Shown here in pieces: positions 17,123 through 26,156 of a stretch of DNA of 64,000 nt; position 1 is the stretch's first letter; each line of letters begins with the position of its first letter. The notes under the pieces are model-generated. The model made no database searches, had not been told where the DNA came from, and saw nothing but the letters and a program-made list of their open reading frames with translations. Source of the DNA: CAYYKK01 sp046351395 (lineage in GTDB: Bacteria; Myxococcota_A; Polyangia; Polyangiales; Polyangiaceae); assembly GCA_046351395.1 (NCBI GenBank), contig JAXLYP010000006.1:327065-391064 (forward strand), in the 5' to 3' direction. The translations under genes and the position numbers were made by a program.

Positions 17123-19096
17123 ATGATCGTTGGAGTCATCGGGTCGGGCGCCATCGGGCCGGATCTCGCGTACGGCTTCCTCTCGTCCCTCGCGGGCGCG
17201 AAGGAGGCCGGCTCGAAGGTCTTCCTCGTCGACATCAAACAGGAGGCGCTCGACGCGGGCGTCGCGCGCATCCGCGGGTACGTCGAGAAGGGCGTCGCGC
17301 GCGGGAAGATCGCGCCGGCGGCGGCGAAGGCCGTCCTCGACGCGCTCGTCCCGACGATGAACCTCGCCGACCTCGCTTCGAGCGATTACGTGCTCGAGGC
17401 GGCGAGCGAGGATCTCTCCATCAAGCGGAAGATCCTCGCCCAGCTCGAGACGATCGTCCGGCCCGATTGTCTGGTTGGGTTCGCGACGAGCGGGTTGCCG
17501 CGCGCGCAGATCGCGTCCGAGGCGAAGCACCCCGAGCGTTGCTTCGTGAATCACCCGTTCTTCCCGGCCTGGCGCTCGCTCCCGATCGAGGTGGTCCTCG
17601 CGGGCCACGCCGAGAACGACGCGCGCATGATCGCGACGATCAAGAAGCTCGGGCGCGTGCCGATCCTCACGGCGGACGTCGAGTGCTTCGCGGCGGACGA
17701 CGTCTTCTGCAACTACATCTCGGAGGCCGCGCGCATCGTCGAGGAGGGCCTCGCGACGCCGGCGCAGGTCGACGCGATCGTGAACGACGCGATCGGCGGC
17801 GGCGGCCCGTTCAACGTGATGGATCTCACGAAGGGCAACCTGCTCGTCGACAAGTGTCAGCGCCTCATGATGAGCGCGAAGACGGGCACGAAGTGGTTCG
17901 AGCCGCCCGCGATCCTGAAGAAGCAGGGAGACGCGCCCTGGCACGATCGGAAGAAGCCCGCGGACGCACGGTACGACGCCGCGCTCGGCGAGAGGGTCCT
18001 CGGTCGGATCCTCGCGGTGCTGTTCGCGCGCACGTACTTCGTCGTCGAGGAGAACGTCTGCGCGCCCCTCGAGTCGAACTGGCTGATGCGGATGGCGCTC
18101 GGGTTCTCGAAGGGCACGATGGAGCTCGCGGAGGACTGGGGCGCGACGAAGGTGCGCGAGCTCTGTGACGCGTACGCGCGCGAGCACTCGGGCTTCCACG
18201 TCCCGGCGTGCATCCGCCGCGCGGAGCTGCCGAAGTTCCGCCGCACCGTGCTCGTGGAGCGCGAGAGCAGCGTCGGCGTGGTGCGCGTGTTCCGTCCCGA
18301 GGCGAAGAACGCGCTCTCGAAGGCGACCCTCTCGGAGATCGACGACGCGATCACCGAGCTCGGTCACGACGCGTCCGTCCGCGGGATCATCGTCACGAGC
18401 TACGACGGCGCGCTCGCCGGCGCGGACATCCACGAGCTCGCCGCGCTCCCCGACGCGGAGGCGTGCCGCGACACGTGTCTCTCCGCGCACCCGATCTTCC
18501 AGCGCATCGCGAAGTGCGACAAGCCCGTCGTCGCCGCCGTCGACGGGCCGGTGCTGGGTGGGGGCGCGGAGCTCTCGATGGCGTGCCACGCGCGCGTCGT
18601 CGGACCGAACCTCGTCCTCGGTCAGCCCGAGGTGAACCTCGGGATCATCCCGGGCTACGGCGGCACGCAGCGCCTGCCGCGTCTCGTCGGCGCCGAGCGC
18701 GCGCTCGACCTCATCCGGACGGGGCGATCGATCGGCGCGAAGGAGGCGTGCGCGTGGGGCTGGGCGAACGGAGAGCCCGTCGCGGACGTCATCGCGCGGG
18801 CGAAGGCGCTCATCGGGGAGCACCTCGAGGGCAAGACGCGGCTCAAGCCGGTCAGCAAGAACCCCGTGCCCGTGCCGGATCCCATCCCTCAGGTCGATAT
18901 CGGGCACCGCTCGCTCGCCATCGACGCGATCGTCGTCGACGTGATGCGGCGCGGCCTCGCGGAGCCGCTCGCGGACGGTCTCCGGATCGAGGCGGAGGGC
19001 TTCGGGCGCTGCAAGAAGACGGTCGACATGGACGTCGGCATGAAGAACTTCATCCAGAACGGGCCGCGCGTGCCGGCCGCGTTCCTGAACGAGTGA
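17123..19096 (+). CDS. 3-hydroxyacyl-CoA dehydrogenase / enoyl-CoA hydratase fusion
   Basis: 657-residue bifunctional beta-oxidation enzyme. The N-terminal NAD-binding domain opens with GVIGSGAIGPDLAYGF (GxGxxG) and has ERCFVNHPFFPAW with the catalytic His. A helical C-terminal domain of the dehydrogenase follows. The crotonase domain starts near residue 375 with the acyl-CoA/oxyanion motifs SYDGALAGADIHELA, GGGAELSMACHARVV and LGIIPGYGGTQRLPRL. Domain order is dehydrogenase then hydratase, the reverse of FadB. A thiolase follows after 20 bp with a good ribosome binding site, so the pair carries out the last three steps of a fatty acid beta-oxidation cycle. Confidence 0.9.
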   Translation: MIVGVIGSGAIGPDLAYGFLSSLAGAKEAGSKVFLVDIKQEALDAGVARIRGYVEKGVARGKIAPAAAKAVLDALVPTMNLADLASSDYVLEAASEDLSIKRKILAQLETIVRPDCLVGFATSGLPRAQIASEAKHPERCFVNHPFFPAWRSLPIEVVLAGHAENDARMIATIKKLGRVPILTADVECFAADDVFCNYISEAARIVEEGLATPAQVDAIVNDAIGGGGPFNVMDLTKGNLLVDKCQRLMMSAKTGTKWFEPPAILKKQGDAPWHDRKKPADARYDAALGERVLGRILAVLFARTYFVVEENVCAPLESNWLMRMALGFSKGTMELAEDWGATKVRELCDAYAREHSGFHVPACIRRAELPKFRRTVLVERESSVGVVRVFRPEAKNALSKATLSEIDDAITELGHDASVRGIIVTSYDGALAGADIHELAALPDAEACRDTCLSAHPIFQRIAKCDKPVVAAVDGPVLGGGAELSMACHARVVGPNLVLGQPEVNLGIIPGYGGTQRLPRLVGAERALDLIRTGRSIGAKEACAWGWANGEPVADVIARAKALIGEHLEGKTRLKPVSKNPVPVPDPIPQVDIGHRSLAIDAIVVDVMRRGLAEPLADGLRIEAEGFGRCKKTVDMDVGMKNFIQNGPRVPAAFLNE

Positions 19097-19116
19097 TCGA
19101 GGAGCGAGAGGGAACC

Positions 19117-20403
19117 ATGGCCACCGATTCGATCGTCATCCTCGAAGGTGCGCGGCGCCTGCCGCGCGCGGACATCCTCGTCGACAACAAGGCCCCCGGC
19201 CTCTTCACCCGCTTCTCGACGACGCAGCTCGGCGGCATGGCCGTGCGCGCGACGCTCGCCCACACGAAGATCGACGCGTCGCTCGTCGGGCACTGCGTGA
19301 TGGGCATGGCGCAGCACAGCCACCGCGACTCGATCTATGGCGCGAAGGGGATGGCGTGGCGCGGCGGCCTCACCAAGGACGTCCCCGCGCTCACCGTCGC
19401 GCGCATCTGCGGGAGCGGCGCCGAGGCGATCGCCGTCGGTGCGGAGATCATCACGGCGGGCCTCCGCCACGACGAAGAGCGGCCGTTCTCGGTCGTCGGC
19501 GGGGCGGAGTCGATGCAGTACCCGTTCTGTCTCTACAACTGGCGCGGCAAGAAGGTCGGCGAGGCCGTCCAGAAGTACGGCCCGATCGACACCAAGTCCT
19601 TGGCGAGCGGGACGCACCTCCAGGACATGCTCCTCATGAGCCTCTACGACCCGAGCGCCAAGATGGCGATGGCGAACACGGCCGAGGAGCTCGGTCGTCG
19701 GTTCGAGATCACCCGCGACGCCGCCGACCGGTTCGGTCTCAGGTCGCACGAGCTCGCGAAGAAGGCGCGGGACGCGGGGCATTTCGACGAGGAGACCGAG
19801 GCCGTCGTCGTCGAGTCGAACGGCGCGTCGCGCACGGTGAAGCACGACACGCACATCATCGAGGACGCGTCGCTCGCGAAGATGAGCCGCTTGCCGGCCG
19901 CGTTCGAGGCGGGCGGGATCATCACCGCGGGCAACGCGAGCGCGGTCGTCGACGGCGCGGCCGCGATGGTGATCGGCAAGGAGAGCGACGCGGTGAAGCA
20001 CGGCGCGAAGCCGATCGCGCGCATCGCCGGGATGGGCGTCGCGGCATGCGATCCGCGCATCATGGGCTGGGGCCCCGTCCCGTCGACGAAGAAGGCCCTC
20101 GCGAAGGCGGGGATCTCGGGCGACGCGATCGATCACGTCGAGCTCAACGAGGCGTTCGCCCCGCAAGCGCTCGCGGTCATCCGGGATCTCGAGAAGGAGA
20201 AGATCGATCCGGAGAAGGTGAACCCGCTCGGCGGCGCGATCGCGCTCGGACACCCGCTCGGCGCGACGGGCGCGATCCTCACGGTCACGTGTGCGCACGC
20301 GCTCCGTCGGCTTCCGAAGCACCCGTCCCGATCGCGCTACGGGGCCGTGACGATGTGCATCGGCGGCGGGCAGGGGATCACGTTGATCCTCGAGTCGCTC
20401 TAG
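19117..20403 (+). CDS. Thiolase family acetyl-CoA acyltransferase
   Basis: 428 residues. The acyl-accepting Cys98 lies in ARICGSGAEA, the general-base His in NPLGGAIALGHPLGATGA and the second catalytic Cys in MCIGGGQG. All are present, so the enzyme should be active. It cleaves 3-ketoacyl-CoA (or condenses acetyl-CoA) and completes the pathway of the upstream fusion enzyme. The ATG at 19117 follows GAGAGGGAACC 20 bp after the upstream stop, indicating an operon. The long open frame on the opposite strand here is a codon-bias shadow. Confidence 0.92.
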   Translation: MATDSIVILEGARRLPRADILVDNKAPGLFTRFSTTQLGGMAVRATLAHTKIDASLVGHCVMGMAQHSHRDSIYGAKGMAWRGGLTKDVPALTVARICGSGAEAIAVGAEIITAGLRHDEERPFSVVGGAESMQYPFCLYNWRGKKVGEAVQKYGPIDTKSLASGTHLQDMLLMSLYDPSAKMAMANTAEELGRRFEITRDAADRFGLRSHELAKKARDAGHFDEETEAVVVESNGASRTVKHDTHIIEDASLAKMSRLPAAFEAGGIITAGNASAVVDGAAAMVIGKESDAVKHGAKPIARIAGMGVAACDPRIMGWGPVPSTKKALAKAGISGDAIDHVELNEAFAPQALAVIRDLEKEKIDPEKVNPLGGAIALGHPLGATGAILTVTCAHALRRLPKHPSRSRYGAVTMCIGGGQGITLILESL

Positions 20404-20418
20404 AGCATCAAAGATGGG

Positions 20419-20919
20419 ATGAGGCGCGCGAGACTTGCGTTCGGGTGGATCTTCGCCGTGCTCGCCCTCGGGTGCGGCAACGATCCGGCGACGCCGCGGA
20501 GCGGGCCCGTGGAGGCGAACTCCGCGCGAGGTGCATCGTCGCTCGTGTCGAGCGGCGAAGCCCGGACGGCGAGCGCGTCCGGGTCGTCCTCCGCTCCGTC
20601 AGCAAAGGCGCCTTCGTCCGCCGGCGCGGTGACGAGCTGCGCGAATCTCGCGGCCGAGATCCAGCGGACGGAGGCGCGCTGGGCGGGCGCCGCGCTCGCG
20701 TGCACGACGGACGCGGAGTGTGCTTGCTACGGCGGTCCGGTGTGCCCGAACGCCCTGGTGAAGGCGTGTCCCGCGCCCGTCGGCTCGGCCGCCGCCGCCG
20801 AGCTCGCGCCGCTCCAGCGCGCTTGGTCCGACGCGCGCTGCGGCGGATACGCGTGGTCACCGTACCGCTGCGATGCGGCCTGCATCCAGGGAAGGTGTGG
20901 CACCAAGACCTCTCCTTGA
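20419..20919 (+). CDS. Small Cys-containing lipoprotein
   Basis: 166 residues. Lipobox LALGC, a Ser/Ala-rich linker to about residue 70, then a compact mature domain with paired cysteines (CTTDAECACYGGPVC, and RCDAACIQGRCG), the small disulfide-rich type repeatedly seen in myxobacterial lipoproteins. It starts 16 bp after the thiolase stop, but the functional link is doubtful. About 200 bp downstream, up to 21119, contain no gene I can support. Confidence 0.72.
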   Translation: MRRARLAFGWIFAVLALGCGNDPATPRSGPVEANSARGASSLVSSGEARTASASGSSSAPSAKAPSSAGAVTSCANLAAEIQRTEARWAGAALACTTDAECACYGGPVCPNALVKACPAPVGSAAAAELAPLQRAWSDARCGGYAWSPYRCDAACIQGRCGTKTSP

Positions 20920-21119
20920 GGTGGGACGCTCATCGGCGAGCGCGACTCTCAGGCAGCACAGGGGGGCCCTGGCGTCTTGGCGGCCTTGTCTCTTCTCCCG
21001 TAATGGAGGATCACGCTCGATGACTAGTCGAGCACCGACCGGTTTGAATCACCGAGTGTTCACGCGACTTCAGGTGCGACCCACACGGCCTCGTCGCCGT
21101 GCTCCTCGGATTGCCAGCA

Positions 21120-22010
21120 CTAGCCCGAGCGGATCGGCGCGCGGAGGAGGCGGGCGCGCATCTCGGGAGTGGGGCTGATCAGGCTCTCGGCGTTGAACAA
21201 ACTGCGCAAGGTCTCCTGTCCGGTCGCGGTCGCGCTCAACCCGACGAGCGCGCGCGAGAGCTCACGCCCGGTCTCGCGGTCGACGTGGCCTGCGAGGACG
21301 ATCGCGTCGGCGGGGATCGCGTCCGTCACCGCGAGCACGCGCAGCCGCCACGGCGCCGCGGTGTACTTCTTCGCGAGCTCGGCGTGCGCCCGCTCGGGAT
21401 CGGCCACGCAAGCCTCGCTGAGGTGGGTCGCGCAGACGTCCGCGCGCCCGTCCGCGACGGCGGAGCAAGCTTGCATGGCCGATCCGACGAAGAGCTCTTC
21501 GGCGAGGTCGCGATCGCGGATCCCGTGCTGCCGCAGCAGGGCGCGGGGGAACACGTACCCCGCAGCGGACTCCCGATCGGTCCAGGCGGCGCGGCACCCG
21601 GCGAGATCTTTCACCGACGCGAAGGTGGACGACGCGCTCACGATGAGGCCGCTCCGGTAGGTGGCGCACCCGGCGCGGATCGGCACCGCGACGAGCTGCG
21701 CGGAGGCCCCGCGAGGTGGAGCTCCGTCGGCGTGTCCGTCCGCCCCGTGCGGATGGGGCGTCACTGCGCGCATTACGCCGCTCGTGGACGAGCGGAGCAA
21801 TCGCCCTGCGATGAGGGGCGGGAGCCAGGCGAGCTCGACCCCGCCGCTCGTCACCATGTCCTGGAGCGCGAGATAGCTCGCAGCGACGCGCGTCGACATC
21901 GGGCGGCCGACCGCCACTCCGAGCGCCGCAGACAGCGCGTGCGACGCCGACACGACGTTCGCGTCGCCGTGTGCTCGGCTGATGCCGAATCGAAGAGGAG
22001 CGTCCGTCAT
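21120..22010 (-). CDS. PhnD/SsuA-type periplasmic-binding-fold protein without signal peptide
   Basis: 296 residues with the phosphonate/phosphite-binding (PhnD) pattern: LRFGISRAHGDANVVSASHA at the start, SGGVELAWLPPLIAGRLL, TFASVKDLAGCRAAWTDRES and ESAAGYVFPRALLRQHGI. The middle LFVGSAMQACSAVADGRADVC is the usual second-lobe motif. It has no signal peptide or lipobox and no transporter genes nearby. It may therefore be a cytosolic sensor or orphan binding protein rather than an ABC importer component. Ligand unknown. Confidence 0.75.
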   Translation of the reverse strand: MTDAPLRFGISRAHGDANVVSASHALSAALGVAVGRPMSTRVAASYLALQDMVTSGGVELAWLPPLIAGRLLRSSTSGVMRAVTPHPHGADGHADGAPPRGASAQLVAVPIRAGCATYRSGLIVSASSTFASVKDLAGCRAAWTDRESAAGYVFPRALLRQHGIRDRDLAEELFVGSAMQACSAVADGRADVCATHLSEACVADPERAHAELAKKYTAAPWRLRVLAVTDAIPADAIVLAGHVDRETGRELSRALVGLSATATGQETLRSLFNAESLISPTPEMRARLLRAPIRSG

Positions 22011-22149
22011 CCGGCCCCTCGAGCGTACCCGACGCTGTTCAACACGAGGGCGGGCTGATATGTTCCTACCGTGTACGCCGCATGGAGACCCTCCGTGCCG
22101 GCACGCTTCTGACCTTTAGGGCGCATCGCGCGAGAGAGCGAAATCCTTC

Positions 22150-22953
22150 ATGAAACACTACTCCTGGATCCTTTTGGCGGGCGGAGGACTCGTCGCCATC
22201 GCACTCAGCGCGGCTGCGTGTGACGACAGCTCCACGGGCACCGGCGGCACGGGCACCACGAGCTCGAGCACCAAGGCGACGACGACGACCTCGACCACGA
22301 AGGCCTCGACGAGCGTCGGCTCGACGAGCTCGGGCGGCACGAGCCTCGTGGCCGACTGCACTGCGCCGGCCACGTCCCCCTCCATGGGCACGTGCTGGAC
22401 CGGCAAGAAGACTCCCCCCACGTGTCCGCACCCCGGCCAGACCGGCATGTGCACGGGGATCATCATGAACCCCAACGCTTGCGGCACCTGTCTCGAGACC
22501 TCCTGCTGCACCGAGATGAACGCCTGCCAAGCGGACATGACGTGTAAGGGCTGCTTTGACGGCAGCATCACCGGTGCGATGTGCGACGCCGCAGCGGTCA
22601 AGATGATGCTCGACGCCATCTTGACGTGCGCGAATGGCTGCTGCACCGCCGACTGCTTCGACCCCGGTTGCAACCCGGTCACGAACGAGGGCTGCGACGC
22701 CGCGAACGGCGAAGCGTGCGACTTTACGGGCGACGCGTACGCCTGCTTCCCGCCGGACAACGACACTCCGGCCTGCGGAGAGTGCGACAACCTGAATGGC
22801 CCGTTCTGCGAGGCGACGCTCACCTGCAACTCGGACGCGGACGGGAACACGGGCTGCACGCACTACTGCTGCGATGACATGGATTGCAGCGCCAGCGCGA
22901 CCTGCGACAAGGCCGACCACATCGAGGGCGTGGGTATCTGCGTACCGAAGTGA
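22150..22953 (+). CDS. Cys-rich lipoprotein with Thr/Ser linker
   Basis: 267 residues. The lipobox ALSAAAC is followed by about 45 residues of Thr/Ser/Gly linker, then a Cys-dense mature domain (about 28 cysteines) with repeated CxxC and CC motifs such as CGTCLETSCCTEMNAC and CKGCFDGSITGAMC. This is the same style as the C-terminal Cys-rich part of the protease at 8527-10072, suggesting a shared disulfide-rich surface module. A clear intrinsic terminator follows. No catalytic motif is seen; a structural or adhesive role is a guess. Confidence 0.8.
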   Translation: MKHYSWILLAGGGLVAIALSAAACDDSSTGTGGTGTTSSSTKATTTTSTTKASTSVGSTSSGGTSLVADCTAPATSPSMGTCWTGKKTPPTCPHPGQTGMCTGIIMNPNACGTCLETSCCTEMNACQADMTCKGCFDGSITGAMCDAAAVKMMLDAILTCANGCCTADCFDPGCNPVTNEGCDAANGEACDFTGDAYACFPPDNDTPACGECDNLNGPFCEATLTCNSDADGNTGCTHYCCDDMDCSASATCDKADHIEGVGICVPK

Positions 22954-23021
22954 TGGAGCCGAGCCCGACGGGCTCGTGAAGAGTTGCACGGAGGTTCGCG
23001 CCCGGAGCGCGCATCCCCAAG

Positions 23022-23071
23022 GCGAGGCAGGCGCTCTACGGTGTCTGCCTCGCGTCTTTTTGTCTGTTTTT
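23022..23071 (+). terminator. Intrinsic terminator after the Cys-rich lipoprotein
   Basis: A 9-bp perfect stem, GCGAGGCAG (23022-23030) pairing with CTGCCTCGC (23045-23053), with a 14-nt loop, followed by a T-rich run (TCTTTTTGTCTGTTTTT) to 23071. Orientation fits the plus-strand lipoprotein gene ending at 22953. The T-tract is striking in such GC-rich DNA. Confidence 0.8.
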
Positions 23072-23122
23072 CTGTCGATTCGACTCGTCCACGCGCGTGC
23101 GACGCGCCCGGACGTGGAGCGC

Positions 23123-24235
23123 TCAGAAGCAGCGGCGGACGACCTCGGCGACCTCGGCGCGCTGGTCGGCGGTGAGGCTCGAGCCGCTCGGCAGACAAAG
23201 GCCGCGCTCGAAGAGATCCTTCGACACGTCGCCGCCGAACATCGGGTTCTCGGCGAACACGGGCTGGAGGTGCATGGGCTTCCAGAGCGGGCGCGCCTCG
23301 ATCTCACGGTCGGCGAGGGCGAGTCGCACGGCCTCGCGCCTCGCGTTCGACGCGAAGGTCACGCACGTGAGCCAGCAGGTGGACGTCCCCCATGGAGCCT
23401 CGGGGAGGAACCCGATGTCCGGCAGGTCGCCGAGCGCCTCGCGGTAGAACGCGTTGTTCGCGCGCCGCGCGGCGACGCGATCGCCGAGCACCTGAAGCTG
23501 GCCTCGGCCGACCGCAGCGAGGAGGTTCGAGAGCCTGTAATTGAAGCCGATCGTCGTGTGTTGGTAGTGCGGCGCCGGCTCGCGCGCTTGCGTCGACAGG
23601 AACCTCGCGCGGTCGACGAGCTCCTTCTTCGCGGACACGAACGCCCCCCCACCGCTCGTCGTGATGATCTTGTTCCCGTTGAACGAGAACACCGACATCG
23701 CGCCGAAGCCGCCGGCGGGCCGGCCGCCGTTCGTCGCCCCGAGCGCTTCGGCCGCGTCCTCGATGATCGGGACGTCGTAGCGCGCGGCGATCGGCTCGAT
23801 CCGTGCGTAGTCCGCGGTCTGCCCGTAGAGGTCCACCACGATGATCGCCTTCGGGAGCTTGCCCTGAGCGGCGCGCTTCTCGAGCGCCTCCGCGAGCCGA
23901 TCGGGGCACATGTTCCAGCTCGCGCGCTCGCAGTCCACGAAGCTCGGTCGAGCGCCGACGTACGTCACCGCGTTCGCGGTCGCGGCGAACGTGAGCGCGG
24001 AGACGAGCACCTCGTCCCCCGCGCCGACGCCGAGCAGCACGAGCGCGAGGTGGAGCCCGCCCGTCCCGCTCGAGAGCGCGCACACGTTCGGGACCTGGAC
24101 GACCTCGCCGAGCTCCTTCTCGAACGCGTCCACGTGCGCGCCGAGCGGAGCGATCCAGTTCGAATCGAACGCCTCGAGGAGGAGCTCGCGCTCGCGCGGG
24201 CCCATGTGCGGCGGAGACAGGTAAATGCGAGGCAT
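23123..24235 (-). CDS. DegT/DnrJ/EryC1 family sugar aminotransferase (PglE-like)
   Basis: 370-residue PLP-dependent aminotransferase that would aminate a keto-nucleotide sugar. Visible motifs are LSSGTGGLHLALVLLG (PLP phosphate), DLYGQTADY, IIEDAAEALGATNGGR, and SFSFNGNKIITTSGGG (VFSFNGNKI in this protein) with the Schiff-base Lys189. The substitution of NGNK for the more common H-K motif is typical of the PglE/pilin-glycosylation subgroup that makes 4-amino-4,6-dideoxy sugars. It is divergent from a GT4 gene and near an acetyltransferase and a phosphoglycosyl transferase, so it likely feeds UDP-bacillosamine-type sugars into a glycan. The 4,6-dehydratase is not in the window. Confidence 0.9.
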   Translation of the reverse strand: MPRIYLSPPHMGPRERELLLEAFDSNWIAPLGAHVDAFEKELGEVVQVPNVCALSSGTGGLHLALVLLGVGAGDEVLVSALTFAATANAVTYVGARPSFVDCERASWNMCPDRLAEALEKRAAQGKLPKAIIVVDLYGQTADYARIEPIAARYDVPIIEDAAEALGATNGGRPAGGFGAMSVFSFNGNKIITTSGGGAFVSAKKELVDRARFLSTQAREPAPHYQHTTIGFNYRLSNLLAAVGRGQLQVLGDRVAARRANNAFYREALGDLPDIGFLPEAPWGTSTCWLTCVTFASNARREAVRLALADREIEARPLWKPMHLQPVFAENPMFGGDVSKDLFERGLCLPSGSSLTADQRAEVAEVVRRCF

Positions 24236-24338
24236 CGGAGGCGAGAGCCTACAAGTTGCGCGCGCCGGGGCGTAAGGTTTGAGCGCCGAAGGCTCCTTGT
24301 CGCGGCGCTCCTCCGCCGAGTGCTATAGACGCGTCTCG

Positions 24339-25520
24339 ATGCGGCGACCCCGGCTCGTCTACGTCGTCACCCATCCGGTGACGGCCGATCTGTTGCTCCG
24401 CGGGCAGCTCTCGTTCATGCGCGAACGTGGCTTCGACGTGACGGTCGTCGCGGCGCCGGGCGAGCTCCTCGACAAGGTCGCGGCGCGCGAGGGGGTCGAG
24501 GTCGTCGCGATCCCGATGGAGCGCTCCACCGAGCTCGGCGGTGATCTCGTCGCGGTCGCGCGCCTCACGCAGCTCTTCCGGCGCATCCGCCCGGACATCG
24601 TGAACGCGGGGACGACGAAGGGCGGCCTGCTCGGGATGATGGCGGCGCGCGCCGCGAGCGTGCCCGTGCGCATCTACCTGCTCCGCGGGCTGCGCCTCGA
24701 GACGGTCACCGGGCCGATGCGCGCGATCCTCGGCGTGACGGAGCGCATCGCGTCCGCGTGCGCCCACGACGTCGCGTGCGTGAGCCGGAGCCTGCTCCGC
24801 CTCTCGACGGAGGGCGGCTGGATCCCGCACAAGAAGGCGCTCGTCATCGGCGAAGGATCCTCGAACGGGGTCGACACCGCGCGGTTCGCGCGCACCGAGG
24901 AGCTCCGCGCCGAGGGCGCGCGGCGCGCCGCTCTGTTCGGGATCGGCCCGGAGGATCGCGTCGTCGGGTTCGTCGGGCGCCTCGTCGCGGACAAGGGGGT
25001 GCGCGAGCTCCTCGACGCGTTCGCGATCGTCCGGCGGGAGGTCCCCCGCGCGAAGCTCCTGCTCGTGGGCAGCGATCTCGGTGATCAGGCGATCGATCCC
25101 GAGCTCGCGCGCGCGGTGCGCGACGCGCCGGGCGTCGTCCCGACGGGCCACATCGCGGACGTCGCGCCGTTCTACGCGCGCATGGATGTGCTCGCGTTCC
25201 CCTCGTTTCGCGAGGGGTTCCCGAACACGCTGCTCGAGGCGGCGAGCGCGTCGCTGCCCGTCGTCGCGTTCCGTTCGACCGGGATCGTCGACGCGGTGGT
25301 CGAGGGCGAGACTGGCACGATCGTCGACCAGCGCGACAGCGAAGCGCTCGGCCGGGGCATCGTGGCGTACCTGGGATCGCCCGAGCTCTCCCGAGCGCAC
25401 GGCGACGCGGCCCGCGCCCGCGCGACGCGGGTCTTCAGCCGGGACGCGGTGTGGGGCGCGTGGCTCGCGCACTACCGAACGCGGCTCGCCGCGCGCGGCC
25501 TCCCGGAGCCCGCGCCTTGA
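24339..25520 (+). CDS. GT4-family glycosyltransferase of the pgl-like cluster (PglA-like)
   Basis: 393 residues. It starts RLVYVVTHPVTADLLLRGQL with the pattern PglA-type GT4 enzymes use, and the donor half contains VVGFVGRLVADKGVRELLDA and FPSFREGFPNTLLEAASASLP with the E-x7-E motif. It probably adds the second sugar to an undecaprenyl-diphosphate-linked amino sugar. Start is the ATG at 24339; the frame from 24279 is longer but lacks family features. It is transcribed away from the aminotransferase across about 100 bp and converges with the acetyltransferase, whose stop abuts its own. Confidence 0.88.
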   Translation: MRRPRLVYVVTHPVTADLLLRGQLSFMRERGFDVTVVAAPGELLDKVAAREGVEVVAIPMERSTELGGDLVAVARLTQLFRRIRPDIVNAGTTKGGLLGMMAARAASVPVRIYLLRGLRLETVTGPMRAILGVTERIASACAHDVACVSRSLLRLSTEGGWIPHKKALVIGEGSSNGVDTARFARTEELRAEGARRAALFGIGPEDRVVGFVGRLVADKGVRELLDAFAIVRREVPRAKLLLVGSDLGDQAIDPELARAVRDAPGVVPTGHIADVAPFYARMDVLAFPSFREGFPNTLLEAASASLPVVAFRSTGIVDAVVEGETGTIVDQRDSEALGRGIVAYLGSPELSRAHGDAARARATRVFSRDAVWGAWLAHYRTRLAARGLPEPAP

Positions 25521-26156
25521 TCAGCGCGTGATCGGGCGGGCGGGGACGCCGACCACGGTCACGCCCTCGGGCACGTCCTTCGTCACCACGGCTCCGGCAC
25601 CCACGCTCGCGTTGCGCCCCACGCGCAGGTACTGGAGCACTTGCGCGCCGGTGCCGATCTGCGCGCCCTCTTCGATCACGACGCCGCCGCTGATGTTCGC
25701 GCCGGGGTTCACGACCACGCCTCGCCCGAGCTGCGCCTCGTGCCCGAGGGTGCAGCCGAAGTTCGCGACCGCGAACGCCTCGAGGTGGACGTTCACCGTC
25801 GCGGTGACCCCGGCGCTCACGAAGCTCCCGGGCTCGAGCGTGCAAGACCGCTTGTCGAGGATCGCCGAGGGGTGCACGAGGACGGGCCAATCGACGTCGG
25901 GGAAGCTCTGCATCAGCTCGGCCGCGACGCGGAGCCGCGCGGCGGGCGTGCCGATGCCGATGACGAGGCCGTCCACTTTGTGGCGCTCGCGTTCGATCCA
26001 GCCGTAGTCGCCGAGCACGCGATCCTTCGAGTCGTTCGGACCGAGGCGCGCGACGTCCGTCACCACGAACCCGATCACCTCGAAGCCGCAGAGCTCCGCG
26101 GTCCACTCCGTCTCCCGCGCGTGGCCTCCGGCGCCGACGATCACGAGGCGGCGCAT
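25521..26156 (-). CDS. PglD-like NeuD-family sugar O/N-acetyltransferase
   Basis: 211 residues: an N-terminal Rossmann-like domain (RRLVIVGAGGHARETEWTAE) and a C-terminal left-handed beta-helix of hexapeptide repeats (NVHLEAFAVANFGCTLGHEA, then GRGVVVNPGANISGGVVIEE). This is the PglD architecture, which acetylates UDP-4-amino sugars with acetyl-CoA. The catalytic His of the family is plausibly the His in CTLGHEAQL. The start overlaps the stop of the upstream sugar transferase as TGATG, so they form a coupled pair. Confidence 0.9.
   Translation of the reverse strand: MRRLVIVGAGGHARETEWTAELCGFEVIGFVVTDVARLGPNDSKDRVLGDYGWIERERHKVDGLVIGIGTPAARLRVAAELMQSFPDVDWPVLVHPSAILDKRSCTLEPGSFVSAGVTATVNVHLEAFAVANFGCTLGHEAQLGRGVVVNPGANISGGVVIEEGAQIGTGAQVLQYLRVGRNASVGAGAVVTKDVPEGVTVVGVPARPITR

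Noticed and set aside
16270..18168. A single 632-residue plus-strand ORF
   Set aside because: After 16826 the frame is Arg-rich and overlaps the HAD-hydratase gene, which has clear motifs.
18889..20322. 477-residue ORF opposite the thiolase
   Set aside because: Shadow frame caused by GC-rich codons; Arg/Asp-rich composition and no motif.
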